Source: Stenocarpella maydis
Lineage: Eukaryota > Ascomycota > Sordariomycetes > Diaporthales > Diaporthaceae
Assembly (NCBI GenBank): GCA_002270565.1
Contig: NQMI01000005.1
Span: 1 to 64,000 of the forward strand
Reading direction: 5' to 3'
Length of the DNA: 64,000 nt
Part shown: piece after piece, positions 22,943 through 33,961 of the stretch
How the letters are laid out: each line of letters opens with the position of its first letter
How positions within the stretch are numbered: the stretch's first letter is position 1
Made by a program: the position numbers and the translations under genes
The notes under the pieces: model-generated
Seen by the model: only the letters and a program-made list of their open reading frames with translations
What the model was told of the DNA's origin: nothing
Database searches by the model: none

Positions 22943-23860
22943 GGAGCCTAAAGTTTGCCATAAGTCAAAGGCTCAAATCGTCAATTCAGTTAATCTAGGA
23001 ATGAGTAAGTGGTCCAGATTAGATTACGAGTTCCTACCACCAAACTTTTCAGTAATCATTTGACTTCAGGGATCCAGTAACAAGCGTATCTATAATTTCA
23101 AAGCCATAAATGGCTTTGAATGGTAAAGATCACTGTGAGTCAGTTCTTATAGCACGTAGTTGAGCGAAGGGTAGGTTGCTGAGGGCGTATCGCTAAAGCC
23201 ACTTGCACTGCTGACTACCTACACATCGCCACGCATGTGATCATAAATGTTTTTCGTGACGGCACAGATACATAAGCTGCACTGATTTCTCAGAAAGCTT
23301 TCTTGTTAATTCTGAAATTTTCATGCTTTCCTATGCTATAGTATGGCGGCGTAGGAATGCCGTCTCACTTTTCCCATTAAGTGGTTGTTTGTAATCTGAA
23401 AGTGGGCCGGGCACGCTACATCTTGTTGCTGAGCGCATCAACGGCCTGACAAGAAGCTTGCTTCAGCCTATCAGGGTCCAACCTGAGGTACCTGAATGGT
23501 GGCCGGAAGTTAGATTCTGTCACTGGACAGCCCGAGACTACTCTATTACCAATGTGAAGCGGTACTCAGCACTGGAAGAACCTTGGCCGAGTTTCTACTA
23601 GTTAGGCCCTTGCGGTCGAATCTGTTTTGCAGATCGTATCTACACCCAAGCCTCTGGAATCCCGGTTGGGAACCCGAATTATTTGAACAAGCTTTTCTGT
23701 CGGCAGTTCAAACCTGACACTATGCGCAGGTTAGAGGGGCCTATGCGGCGATTCGCCGCCTATATGTCACCATGGAGCACGTCCTTACTAGAGTTACCAT
23801 GGGACGGCCAAATTCAGGTTTCAAGATGACTACGCCGCCGTTTGCACACCTTCTTTCTTT
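22943..23860. other. No clear gene
   Basis: Balanced-composition sequence. A plus-strand open stretch at about 23,485-23,620 (ending in TAG) and its continuation to about 23,725 give a Trp/Tyr/Cys-rich peptide that I cannot place. It may be another gene remnant. Confidence 0.4.
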
Positions 23861-23887
23861 CATTTTGCTGCAAGGAGTTGGGATGCT

Positions 23888-24085
23888 CTGCCTGCCACAC
23901 GCCGCATATTTCTTATGCATCCTCTGTATCTCACAGAGAAATTCTCCATCGTGAACCACGGACCAGTAAAACTCGTACAGATGTGATGCGGTGACGAGCT
24001 TGGGTCCAGGGGGTTTGGCCCACGGGTGAAAGTACAGTTTGTAGTTTACCTTGGAAAGGAGGTACAAGACAAATGTCATGAGCAA
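23888..24085 (-). pseudogene. N-terminal fragment of a cytochrome P450
   Basis: From an ATG at 24085 the minus strand encodes a short membrane-anchor helix, then KLYFHPWAKPPGPK, SHLYEFYWSVVHDGEFL and EIQRMHKKY. This is the standard start of fungal microsomal P450s (anchor, Pro-rich hinge, A-helix region). After about codon 66 the family similarity stops. The frame stays open to 23741 but without recognisable P450 sequence. No I-helix, ExxR or heme-binding Cys region was found in the next kilobase of the minus strand. It is most simply a truncated gene relic. A real exon followed by an unrecognised intron is less likely because the remainder is absent. Confidence 0.6.
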
Positions 24086-25099
24086 CTTGTGATTAATTGA
24101 GCCTCAAGTAACGACGTTTGGACAGCAAAACAGGCTGTAGCATGTAAATGAGCAAGTTAAATCAGCACATCGAGTAACCGGTGCCACCGAAATTATTTTA
24201 ACAAATTCGTATTTCTCCTCGAACACAGCAATACTGTGCATTGTTCGTTATACGGCAATTGCCACGACCACAAAGTCATTGGCTGTCAGCGCAGCAATAT
24301 CTGAAATATTGTGCCATGGGCCGAGACAAGGATTACGATAAGATGGAACCGGGCTTGACTGCAGTGGATGAACAATCTCTTCCGCCTCCCTCCAAACCTG
24401 TTTCGGAGAATTCAAGGACCCTCCTCAGGCCGAGCCTTGGGGTTCACGCAGGGTCTCCCTACCCTAGTCCAAACTCTAATTTTGCGCCTTGGAATGAAAC
24501 CAAGCTGCCAGGGCAGCAACGATCACGCCTTGCAAGTTGCAACTGTGCACGAACTGATCTGCGATCGAATCAAGATTATCTTGCAAGAGGCCGGGATCCG
24601 AGTATTTGAGGTCCTAGGGTCCTCCTTGCGGTTTGAGGTCCGCCGGGTTGCTGCTGAGGTGATCTTATGCTAGAAAGCTAACAATGCTCTTGACAAGATT
24701 TGATTTCAAACCTGCTTTGTGTTGGCGTCCGGAGGCTAGAAGTATATTCCTCCGACAGAGTGACCAAAGATATGGGTCCGATCAAGCTGGAGGAATGTTT
24801 TGACGGTGGGCATCTCGGAGGGCTGAGAAGGGAATTTCAAGATGCTGCAGGCCCATTGCGACACTGATGCAGCCCTAAAGTAGAAGTCGTCGCCTTCTTT
24901 GAAGCACTTTAAAAAGGTTGGACGTCGCTGGAGCCCGAAGATGCTTTACCGAATCACCACAACGGCCTTGCTCTATTTCAATGTTTTCTTGACAAATTCA
25001 ACCAGACCGCACCGCACTGATCCTCCTTCCCTACCAAGACTGACTGATATTGAGACCTTTGTGTTCTATTGCTGTTGCTACGGCCTGTCTCCTCGCATA
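24086..25099. other. No clear gene
   Basis: Two overlapping plus-strand ORFs (24241-24609 and 24368-24673) have no recognisable motif and no obvious splice partners. Either could be part of an unknown relic. Confidence 0.4.
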
Positions 25100-25373
25100 A
25101 TGAACATGCTAAATGCTTCCACCGCCGTCATGAGCCTTCTTGGTCTTGCGGTGACAGCTCGGGCCACTGTGGAGGTGGTACTATGCGCAGAAGCGAGCTT
25201 TGGAAAATGCGCCACGTATAACATAGATGCGGGTACTTGCGGTAGGTGTTCACAGCCAGAACAAGTGTAACCCAGTCCACCTTAGCTGATGGGACCTGGT
25301 ACGCAGTCGACATTGCGCCCGCTGCACAAATCGAATCCATGGCGGTGGCAAGTCCATGCTCCATGTATACGTA
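25100..25373 (+). CDS. Possible small secreted cysteine-rich protein
   Basis: An ATG at 25100 (the next Met at codon 3 also works) starts a signal-peptide-like segment ending in TARATV. VVLCAEASFGKCATYN and GTC follow. A short intron (25242-25285, 44 bp, GT..AG) would join this to an exon reading DGTWYAVDIAPAAQIESMA and SPCSMY before a TAG at 25371-25373. The order C-x8-C-x9-C, a hydrophobic middle, then SxC-x-x-Y resembles fungal small secreted Cys-rich proteins. The TAG overlaps a donor-like GTAGGT, so another exon may follow, but no good acceptor was found. About 76 residues as drawn. The intron is near the lower size limit, so the model is tentative. Confidence 0.4.
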
Positions 25374-25499
25374 GGTGCATTCCTTTGCCCAAGTCCAGTG
25401 TGATGTCAGCAGAAACGACCTGCACGAGACAGGACCGTATTCTAATGGGAGACCTCCAGTGAGCGATCTTGTACGGGAACTGAATCCCGAGTGACAGGA

Positions 25500-27681
25500 G
25501 GCGTGCCATTACTTATTAATTCCTTTGATAAAACTGTCGCTTCAGTCTTGTGCAGTTAAATGCCACAATTACACTATACGGGCTCTACTCCCCTGTCATG
25601 CCCGAGAGTCTTTGCTGTCTGCATGGAATGCAGTGACATACCAAGTTGCAAGCTGAGTCGAAATCGCACCTAATGAAAAGGAACTAATTAACCCCATTTG
25701 AACATTGCAACTGTCAAGAACACTCAATTGAAGCGATCCACATACATGTGAAACAGAATGCGGTTCAGCACATTTTCCAACCCAGCCATCGTGAATCAGT
25801 GTAGACTGTAGATTTATTTGAAATACCTTCTAATGTGAGAACCGGTAGACTATCGACCAAGGCTGTAGGGTTCCTAAGAGTTTTCAAGAATCAATGAAGA
25901 CATTAAAGCTTTGTACTTATATCGTATGTGTGCCCAGGTGGTTACATACATCCTACCCTGAATTACGCGGGCCGCCGGAAGTAATGATCAGCACGGCTGT
26001 GGAAACGAAGCATAGGCATTACTAGTAGTGTACTCCATCCTGGGCCTAAACCCACTTCTGCAGGAAGGGGACCCCAGACATTGTTGTTGCTACAAGCTTC
26101 AGTCCGTCGCCCGTCAATGCTTCAGGAGGTTCTGGGACAATATGGTTCGGCCCAAAATGTATTAAACACTAGCGTTTCGGATGTATCTCTCTCTCTCTCT
26201 GTGTGTGTGTGTCGCAGGAAATGCACCGCAGGTCAGACGGGAAAAATGGGGCGCCCACCAAAACTTTTAAGGTCATCTCGGACTGCCAGAGATGAGTTTC
26301 TTCAAGGTTGTTCAGGAAATTATGGAACAAGACCATTGAACGATAATGAAGTGATTCCGGCCTGACAGCACGCAGAAATTACCTGGAGCACTGCCGCTAG
26401 TAGCCCTCATAGGATCACTTATTGGGATTATAACCTTGAAATCAGGCCTGGCGTCGTCTGTTTGCATTGCCTAGTTCGATGATTGACTGAGGATTCATGT
26501 CCTCCATACACACGCCCTTCCCAAAGCTTATACGTTTATATGATCTGTCGCTGATTTGATACGAGGGTTAAATGGCTGATAAGTATCGGCAGCCAAACGT
26601 TTGTTCTGGGACAGAGAAACCGAGACAATTTTCTCCTTAGGCATGAGTCAAGGTCCGCTAGGATTTACCTAATCCAGATGTCCAACGGCAAACACGGCTT
26701 CAAGTGTGGCTGTGTGGTAAATGGAACAGAAATAGTGCAATCTCTACAAAGAGGGCTAGTTGTTTGGGCGGGATTTGTCCTCATGAATGCTCGAGTAATC
26801 GTAATGAGGCTGTGCTTGACACGGGAGCGGAACCCGTACGCAGGGAGGGAACAAGGTTTGCCAGGCGTGCCGTGGAGCCGAGGGGATTCGGATCTGCTGT
26901 CTGGAGGGGAAGCAGCGAACATCCAAATTCGACAACAAGTCGGGGGAGTAGGGGATAGGGCAACTTTATGGAGCTTGACTTGAGCCTGTACCTCTTGGCC
27001 TGGACCAGCTGGTGTCGACAGGACTATCATGCTTGTTTGGGAGCGGAAAGCGCAAATTAAGGGCGTCTCGATGCTGTCCAGATGATGTCAGTTCTCTGCG
27101 CGGGTACGTGGATGCCGCGAAAGTGGGTCTCATTGCAGATCTTGGGGGACTTGGACCGGGCAATGAGTGCCAACCAGACTGCCAGAGCGAGCGACACTTG
27201 TGGTAAGGCCAGAGAGCTTACTGTGTAGTGTACATAGTATGTACAGCACGCTAGAAAAGAGTGGGCGTCGTAATCAACCCGTACTCCACCTGGGCCCACC
27301 CCCCTGAGAATGCTTGTTGGTCTCGATCAGTTTGGGCAACCCACAGTCTGCAGGGCTCGCTCCCGCTGCTTCCCTTGAAATTGTCCCGGCTGTCGTCTCT
27401 CTTTTCAAGGTCGCTGGCTGGTCGGTCTGCAACCTGACCTTGCTTCTCTGTTGTTCACACTTCCTTTCGACATTGACTTCCAGCCGCTCTTTTTGACCAA
27501 ATAAACCGTTTCTTCTCCCTGTCTGCCGCATTCTGCCCTCGTGCCTCCTGCGCACATCCAAGAGCCCGACAGATCGGATCCCACCTGTGCCAAGACCTGC
27601 CAAACCGCGCGCGATCCCCGATCCGGCTTGTCCATCTCGATTCCCGAGCTTGGCGTTTCTCGGGTGTGGGCATCCGACAAG
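25500..27681. other. Intergenic, no clear gene
   Basis: ORFs here are short, overlapping and without recognisable motifs. The last 400 bases are pyrimidine-rich and probably hold the promoter and 5' leader of the GH72 gene. Confidence 0.5.
26186..26212. repeat. Compound microsatellite (CT)n(GT)n
   Basis: A CT dinucleotide run passes directly into a GT run. Confidence 0.9.
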
Positions 27682-29443
27682 ATGAAGGCTGCACATACCT
27701 CCTTGGCGGCCGCTACGCTGTTCTCCTCTCTCGCCTCGGCGGTTGAGTACCTCAGTGTCTCCGGCTCAAACTTCGTCTCCAACGCGACTGGGGACCGGTT
27801 TGACATTATTGGTGTAACGTACGAGAGAAATACCCAACAACCCTCCACACCCGACTCCGTCAAGCCCATGTGGCCACAGAAAGAGGCCAGGGGATATCTA
27901 CTTGGGCATGCCAGCTAACAACTGAAACAGATACCAGCCTGGTGGATCCTCGGGTTTTAATGGCAAGGCAGACCCTCTCAGCGACCCCGAGGCCTGTCTT
28001 CGAGATGCCATCCTGATGCAGCAGCTTGGTGCGAACACCATCCGCGTGTACAACCTGGCGCCCAACCTCAACCACGATGAATGCGTCTCCATCTTCAACG
28101 CCGCCGGCCTGTACATGATCATCGACGTCAACAGCGGCCTGTACGGCGAGTACATTGACCGTTCCGACCCTTCGTCTACCTACACCACGGAATACATGAA
28201 CCACATCTTTTCCGTGGTCGAGGCTTTCTGGGACTACCCCAACCTGCTGGGCTTCTTCGCCGGCAACGAGATCCTGAACCAGGACAGCGACAAGAGCGCC
28301 CCGGCCTACATCCGTGCCGTGGTCCGTGATCTCAAGGAGTACATCTCCCTGCACGCTCCTCGCGACATCCCCGTCGGATACTCTGCCGCAGATGTTGCTA
28401 CTATGCTCAAGGACACCTGGGCCTACCTCGGCTGCTCGCTCGAGAACTCGACTTTTTCGAGGATGGACTTCTTCGGTCTGAACGACTACGTTAGTTTATC
28501 CCAATCTTCATTTCAAACCCCAAGTGCCGATCGGGATATTGACAAAGTCCCAGGAATGGTGTGGAGACTCCTCTTTCCAGAAGTCAGGTTACAGTGTGCT
28601 CACTCAAGAGTTCGCCGACACCAACATTCCCGTCTTCTTCTCTGAGTACGGTTGCAACAAAGTGAAGCCCAGGACTTTCACCAACGTCCCCGTGCTGTAC
28701 GGTGACCAGATGTCCGTGCTCTCTGGGGGGTTGGCGTACGAGTACTCTGAGGAGGCTGATGATTACGGGCTCGTCGCTATCAACAGCTCCAACGAGGTCA
28801 CACTCCTGCAGGACTGTATGTTGAAGCCGATGCGTACCTATTGCCGATTATGCGTGTTGCTAACATGACTCAGACAACTTCCTGAAGGAGCAGTTTGCCA
28901 AGATCGACATGTCCGCTCTGACCTCGGTCAACAAGACTGCAGAGAAGCAGCAGACGACGGCTTGTGCCGCCTCTCTGATCTCCGAGTCTACTTTCCTGTC
29001 CAACTGGGAGCTTCCCCCGCGGCCCAGTGGTGGCGATGCGCTCGTGACTTCTGGAATCACCTCGGCCCCTACTGGAGCCATCACCAGCGTGGTAAGTAGA
29101 CTGTTCCATCAGCACTGCGTTGCTCAACTGAAGCTGACTGTACCCTCACCAGACCGCGACCGCCATGCCCGCAACCGTTCACAACTACACCGGCGCCGAG
29201 GTCACCGGCCTGGCCCTGGTGCAGCTCGGTTGCGCCGACAACAACGCGCCCGGCCTCGTCGCCACCTACAGTGGAGGAGGCAAGCAGACGTGCTCCTACG
29301 CCACCTCCACGGGCACCTCCCCCAAGAGCAGCAAGAGCAGCAGTGGCAGGACCATCAGCCCGCTGGGCGGTGCTGACTTCCAGGCTCTGGCGCTCATCAG
29401 CTCAGTCCTCGCTGCATTCCTTGGTGGAGTCATGATCCTCTGA
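27682..29443 (+). CDS. GH72 beta-1,3-glucanosyltransferase (Gel/Gas family)
   Basis: Cell-wall transglycosylase that cuts and rejoins beta-1,3-glucan chains at the outer face of the plasma membrane. Five exons: 27682-27818, 27931-28489, 28554-28815, 28874-29091, 29153-29443. They give 488 residues. The splice sites are standard and CTAAC branch sites are visible in introns 1 and 3. A signal peptide ([14 protein letters not shown]...) precedes [12 protein letters not shown] and YQPGGSSG. The family motifs [13 protein letters not shown] (acid/base Glu159) and FFSEYG (nucleophile Glu263) are present with the usual spacing. The Cys-rich C-terminal CBM43 module of the longer subfamily is absent. 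A Ser/Lys-rich linker and a hydrophobic tail fit a GPI anchor. The upstream region is rich in pyrimidine tracts. Confidence 0.93.
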
Positions 29444-30135
29444 AGTGGATCATGGCTGAGACGCGGCTATGATGTGGCCTGTCGACTGGCTGTGGGCGGT
29501 CTGGGCATCTAACACTGGCGTTTGGTTGGAGCTTGAAGCTTTAGGGTATTTAAATCCAGTTCGACTATTAGTACGCCTGGCTTCGGGGAACAGTATTGCA
29601 TGAGTAACTGCAAAGATCTTGAGGCGCCGGTCCTGCACCATAACTTTTTAGTAGACCTTGTATTCAATCATTTGCATTTGGCCCTCGTTTCCTTTGTGAC
29701 AACTTTTCCCAGGGTATTGAACCATGCGTTCGTGATGGATATCGCCTGCTCACCTTTATGCTTGCTCACGGCCAAGTACAACTCACCAACAATTACTTAG
29801 TAGCGTGCCGGTAGCGTTTTCAGTGAATCTACGTGCTTGGAAGAGGGTCGCTGAGGGTGTTGTTTCCAAGAGAGCAAAAGCCGCCCCCCCCCCAACCGTC
29901 TTTGGATTGAGGGTCAGGGTTTCCGCCAAGCCCCACGCCTCCCTGGCCGCCGATCAAGAATAGGACGCGGCGCGACGCGGTAAACTCTGGAAGGCCAAAC
30001 ATCGCATTAATTCCACACGTGCCAGCCCATCCATTTCAACCTCACCCTTCAACCATTAGATTTCAGGAATCCCAAACACCGCTATCATAAGGATTGCTGT
30101 CATCTCTTCAACGCGCTATAATCTTCAAAGTCACA
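29444..30135. other. Intergenic
   Basis: 3' flank of the GH72 gene and 5' flank of the next gene. Contains a C homopolymer near 29884. No gene seen. Confidence 0.6.
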
Positions 30136-31178
30136 ATGAATAGCCTTGCGGGTTCAAAACGTACCGCGGGAACGCCGGTCGCATCACCCACTAAAGCCGC
30201 AGCATCAACAAAGAGATCACGGACGCAATATGATTACTATGATGAAGAAGACTCTAATATGGCGCCTGAAGATCAGTGCAGCGCCGATACGGATTCTGGG
30301 TCAGAAATGAGCTTGGACGGTGAGGATGAGCCGGACAGCACGAGCGACAAGCCCGTGGCAGTTCCTCCGCGCTCACACAGGTCGCACCAGGATTCACGGG
30401 ATGCAGAGGTAAAACATTCAACCAGGACCAACTTTGACGTCAACCATACAATGTCGCTAATGCCCAAAAGCAACCTGCTCACCTGCCACCTGCAGTCAGT
30501 CTACCCACCAGACGTGTCGTACCAACCGCCAAAGCCAGAGTTTGCACCGGATGGCGCTGCAGCAAGTACGGCAAAAAGTGCAACGCCGCGGCGTGCGGCT
30601 GCCCGGGCGGCGCGTCATGCCAGAACCCCTTCAGGAGCCTGGATCTTGTGGCCCTCTTCGGCCAGGACCCCGTCGCCCTCCACCCGTGCTTCATCACCTG
30701 GGTCGGAAAGCAGAGCACAGCCAGGCTGGAGCGCACGACCGCGCAGTCGCTCTTCAGCCTCGTCTTCAGGAAGGCCTCGGTGCTCGCGGAGCACAATGAG
30801 GAGGTGACGGGGCCCTACCTCGAGTGGAGGGCGAGGTGGGACCGCCTCCCCGCCGCCAGGCACAACGGGCCCGCGGGCCTCGCCCTCAAGCAGGAGCTGC
30901 TCCGCTGGGGGCTTACCTCCCAGGGCCTCCGGTCCACGTACTACTCCTTCTGCCGCAAGGACGGGTGGGTAGAGACTGATCATGAGTGGCACTGCGCTGC
31001 GTGTGGTGAGTGCAGGCAGTGGAGGGAATGGCACTGTATGAATTGCAAACAGTGTTCATATGGCCTTTCACTTCCGTGCGCGAATTGTGGGAGTGACGGT
31101 GACTGGTCTCCTGACTCTGAGCTTGGTGGGCCGGACCTGGATGACATGCTGGAGTCCTGGTGGGCAAACCCAGCCTGA
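30136..31178 (+). CDS. Cys-rich putative zinc-binding protein, unknown function
   Basis: Exons 30136-30408 and 30471-31178 are joined by a 62 bp GT..AG intron with a CTAAT branch 14 bp before the acceptor. They give 326 residues. An in-frame ATG at 30094 would add 14. The N-terminal ~90 residues are acidic, Ser-rich and probably disordered (YDYYDEEDS). Residues 116-141 form a cysteine cluster, C-x4-C-x6-C-x4-C-x-C-x5-C, followed by NPF and an LDLVALFGQDP segment. The spacing recalls CXC/tesmin-type zinc clusters but is not identical. The middle has a Trp-rich helical segment. The C-terminal 60 residues carry a second cluster with several C-x2-C pairs (CAACGEC, CMNCKQC, CANCG). A DNA- or RNA-binding role is plausible but unproven, and I do not recognise the family. 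Confidence 0.7.
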
Positions 31179-31980
31179 TATATTTGAGAATGGCACAGTG
31201 TCATCAGTCACGTTTGTTCTGGAGAGAAAGGGCGCCTCCGGCAAGGTCATGTTTGGGCTTATTGGGCACGGAAATCATTGCACTCCTCCAAATTTCCAAT
31301 TCAGTTCAAATACCTGGTCATACTAGGGTTTGGACGGGAGTAACCGCAAAAGCCAACTGTTATTTCAGGTTCGTGAAATGAACATACTGGCCTGGGCGCA
31401 TTGGAAGCAGCTGTATTGGGCGCACTCGGATGGCTGGGCCATGTGTAAGCCTGGAGCTCATCGACCAACAGAAAGTTTTGACGGATCCTCCAGTGCTCGA
31501 GGGCAGTGCTATCCCGAGGCTTCTCTCCTTGACTTCGGTGCAGAATCGGTACTGCAATTTCTTGCATCCGGTCGCGCACCAGAAGCAAAGAGGCGGCTTA
31601 CTACACGTCAAACACTGCGGCGTCACCGCCTTTGGGGCAGGCACTTTGTAGTATATCGACAAACACCTCTTCAGGACTGCGGGTATTTAGGTGCCGGGCA
31701 CGCAAATGTGGCCGTAGGGATGTCCCGTTTTGGAATACTAGAGCTATAGTGTACATGTCTTCAAGGAGATGGCAGGCGTGTTATGACCCAAAATGTATTC
31801 GTCGTCAGCGGGTATCTACCAACACCAAAGCATTCTGCACATATTGTGGTGCAGTGTCAAAAGGGCCGGGACCATAGGACACTATCACCTCCCCATCCTG
31901 AATCCCCCCCCAAAACCGCCAGGCGACGTGACCCTGGCACCGGATTCCACGGGAGGTCAATCTCTGCACAAGTCCTCTCC
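31179..31980. other. Intergenic, no clear gene
   Basis: 3' flanks of two convergent genes. ORFs up to 139 codons on both strands (for example 31330-31749) show no recognisable motif or codon pattern. Confidence 0.5.
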
Positions 31981-33961
31981 TCAGACCTTCTCGGTCTGCT
32001 CCACGGTGCCGTCCCCCGCACCGCCGTGGTGCGCCGCGCCGACCTTGAGCTTGCCCTCCTTGATCTCGTTCTCGAGGTCGTCGAGCCTGCTGCGCCTGCC
32101 GGCGGTCCTCCAGGCGGGGATGCCCGAGTTGAAGACGTCGTCCATCTCCTCGAGCGTGAAGCCCTTTGTCTCGGGGGCCATGAGGAACATGTGGACAAAG
32201 GCGGCGGCGTTGAAGGCGCCGAAGATGTAGTACATGTTGAAGGATATGTTCCACAGCAGCGGCGGGACGGCAAAGGCCAGCACCATGTTGAAGAACCAGT
32301 TGGTCGCGGTGGTCAGGCTGACGGCCTTGGCCCTGATCTTGCTGGGGAAGATCTCGGCCGGGTAGGTCCAGGACACGGGGCCCCAGGTCGTGGCGAAGCT
32401 GGCTACGAAGAGGTACGAGCACGAGATGACGGCGCTCGAGACGGGCCGGTTGTTGAGGATTATCCAGGTTATGGACTCGTTCTCGGTGGTGCGGGTCTCG
32501 TCCGTGTTGGGCTGGCCGTAGTACTGCTGCAGGGCGCCGCTGATGAACAGCCACGTCATCATGAAGAAGGAGCCGATGATGAGGGCTGGCCGGCGTCCGA
32601 ACTTGTCCAGGTAGATGATGGCCGGGAGGGTCATGACCACATTGATGATGTACTGAATCGAAGCGGTGAGGAGCTGCACACTGGGTGGTCAGTGTGTGTA
32701 AATAGCAGGGCTAATAGGACGACTTACCGGAGAGCCTATGCCGGCTCCCTGCATGATATAGACGATATAGTACATCACTTCAGGAGGTTAGCAATGCTTC
32801 AGGACTATCGCGAGAGGTGATGGGAGACATGCTGATGTTCATCCCGCAAAGCTGCGACCAGGCCTGGACGCTCATGCCCAGGAAGACACGCTTGAACATG
32901 CCCCTGGCGACCAGAGCCTTGTAGCTGCTGATAGCCTCCTCGCGCTCGAACCGCAGGGCATCCTCAATCTCGTGGTATTGTGCGAGGACCTTGGGGTGGT
33001 TCCGGTCGCCATTGCCGAGCGTGCGAGCCAGGACGTCGAGCGCCTCGTCCCAGCGGTCCTTGGAGGCGAGCCAGCGCGGGCTGTAGGGGAAGAAGAACAG
33101 GCCGATGAGGAGGATGACCGCCGGGAACATCTGCACGCCCCAGGGGATGCGGAAGGCAGACTCGGGCTGGTCTGGGTCGTTGGGGCCGCCTCCGACCTGG
33201 ACATGACGGGTTAGCCTCTCGTCCAGTGCCCCTGTGGCCCGGGTGCGGGATCAGATCAGACAGGGAACTCGTTACATTCGAGGCACCGTACTGGATGAAG
33301 TACTGGATCAGGATACCCCAGGTGATAGCCCACTGCTGCAGCGAGACCACGCGGCCGCGGATCTCCCTGGGGGCAATCTCACTCTGGTAAATCGGCACGA
33401 CGCTGGATGCGATTCCGATGGACAGGCCTGGGGCTAGTCAGCAATCTCGTGGGTGGATGGCCCTCCGCCAGGCCGCGAGCGTGAAAGCCCTGGTGTGCCA
33501 GCGAGCCGCAGTGGGAAAGGCGAGGTGAGATGAGACGCGTACCGCCAACGACACGCCCGGCACACAGCATTCCGCGGTCTATAGCGGCGCATTGGATGAT
33601 GGAGCCGATGATCCAGAGGGTACACGCGACCTGGAGGGCGACCTTGCGAGAGAAGCGATCGGCGAGGAACGAGCTGGTGAGTGCTCCGACCAGGCTGCCG
33701 GCGGGCATAGATGCCGTGATGGCTCCTTGGGTGTAGCTGACCGGATGGTTGAAATATCGGTTATAAGCCTGAGTCCCGAGCACCCCACTCATTGAAGAAA
33801 TGTCAAACCCAAAGAGCGCACCCCCTTGGGTGTGATTTGATAAGTACAAGCCAAGATCATGACATTTCTCTTGACAGATGGGAAGGCGTTCGGGTGGTGG
33901 GAGAGGACGTACCTATGGCGGCGAAGCCGCAGATGAAGTAGACGTTGCTAGCCTGATACAT
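31981..33961 (-). CDS. MFS sugar transporter (hexose transporter family)
   Basis: Twelve-helix plasma-membrane sugar/proton symporter of the SP family. Six exons on the minus strand: 33913-33961, 33543-33824, 33276-33427, 32833-33196, 32728-32777, 31981-32673. They give 529 residues and every join keeps the frame. Family motifs in order: GGALFGFDISSMSG, LADRFSRK, GRVVGG, PIYQSEIAPREIRGR, YSPRWL, CGMNIMMYYIVYI, DKFGRRP, YPAEIFPSKIRA and PETKG. Intron 4 (32778-32832) starts GCATGT and must be GC-AG to give the conserved NIMMYY junction. Its branch GCTAAC is visible. The first exon has only 49 nt. The C-terminus is hydrophilic and charged. Lacks the lesions seen in the paralogue at 40391. Confidence 0.9.

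Noticed and set aside
31783..32820. 345-codon plus-strand ORF
   Set aside because: It is antisense to the last exons of the sugar transporter, whose motifs are unambiguous.
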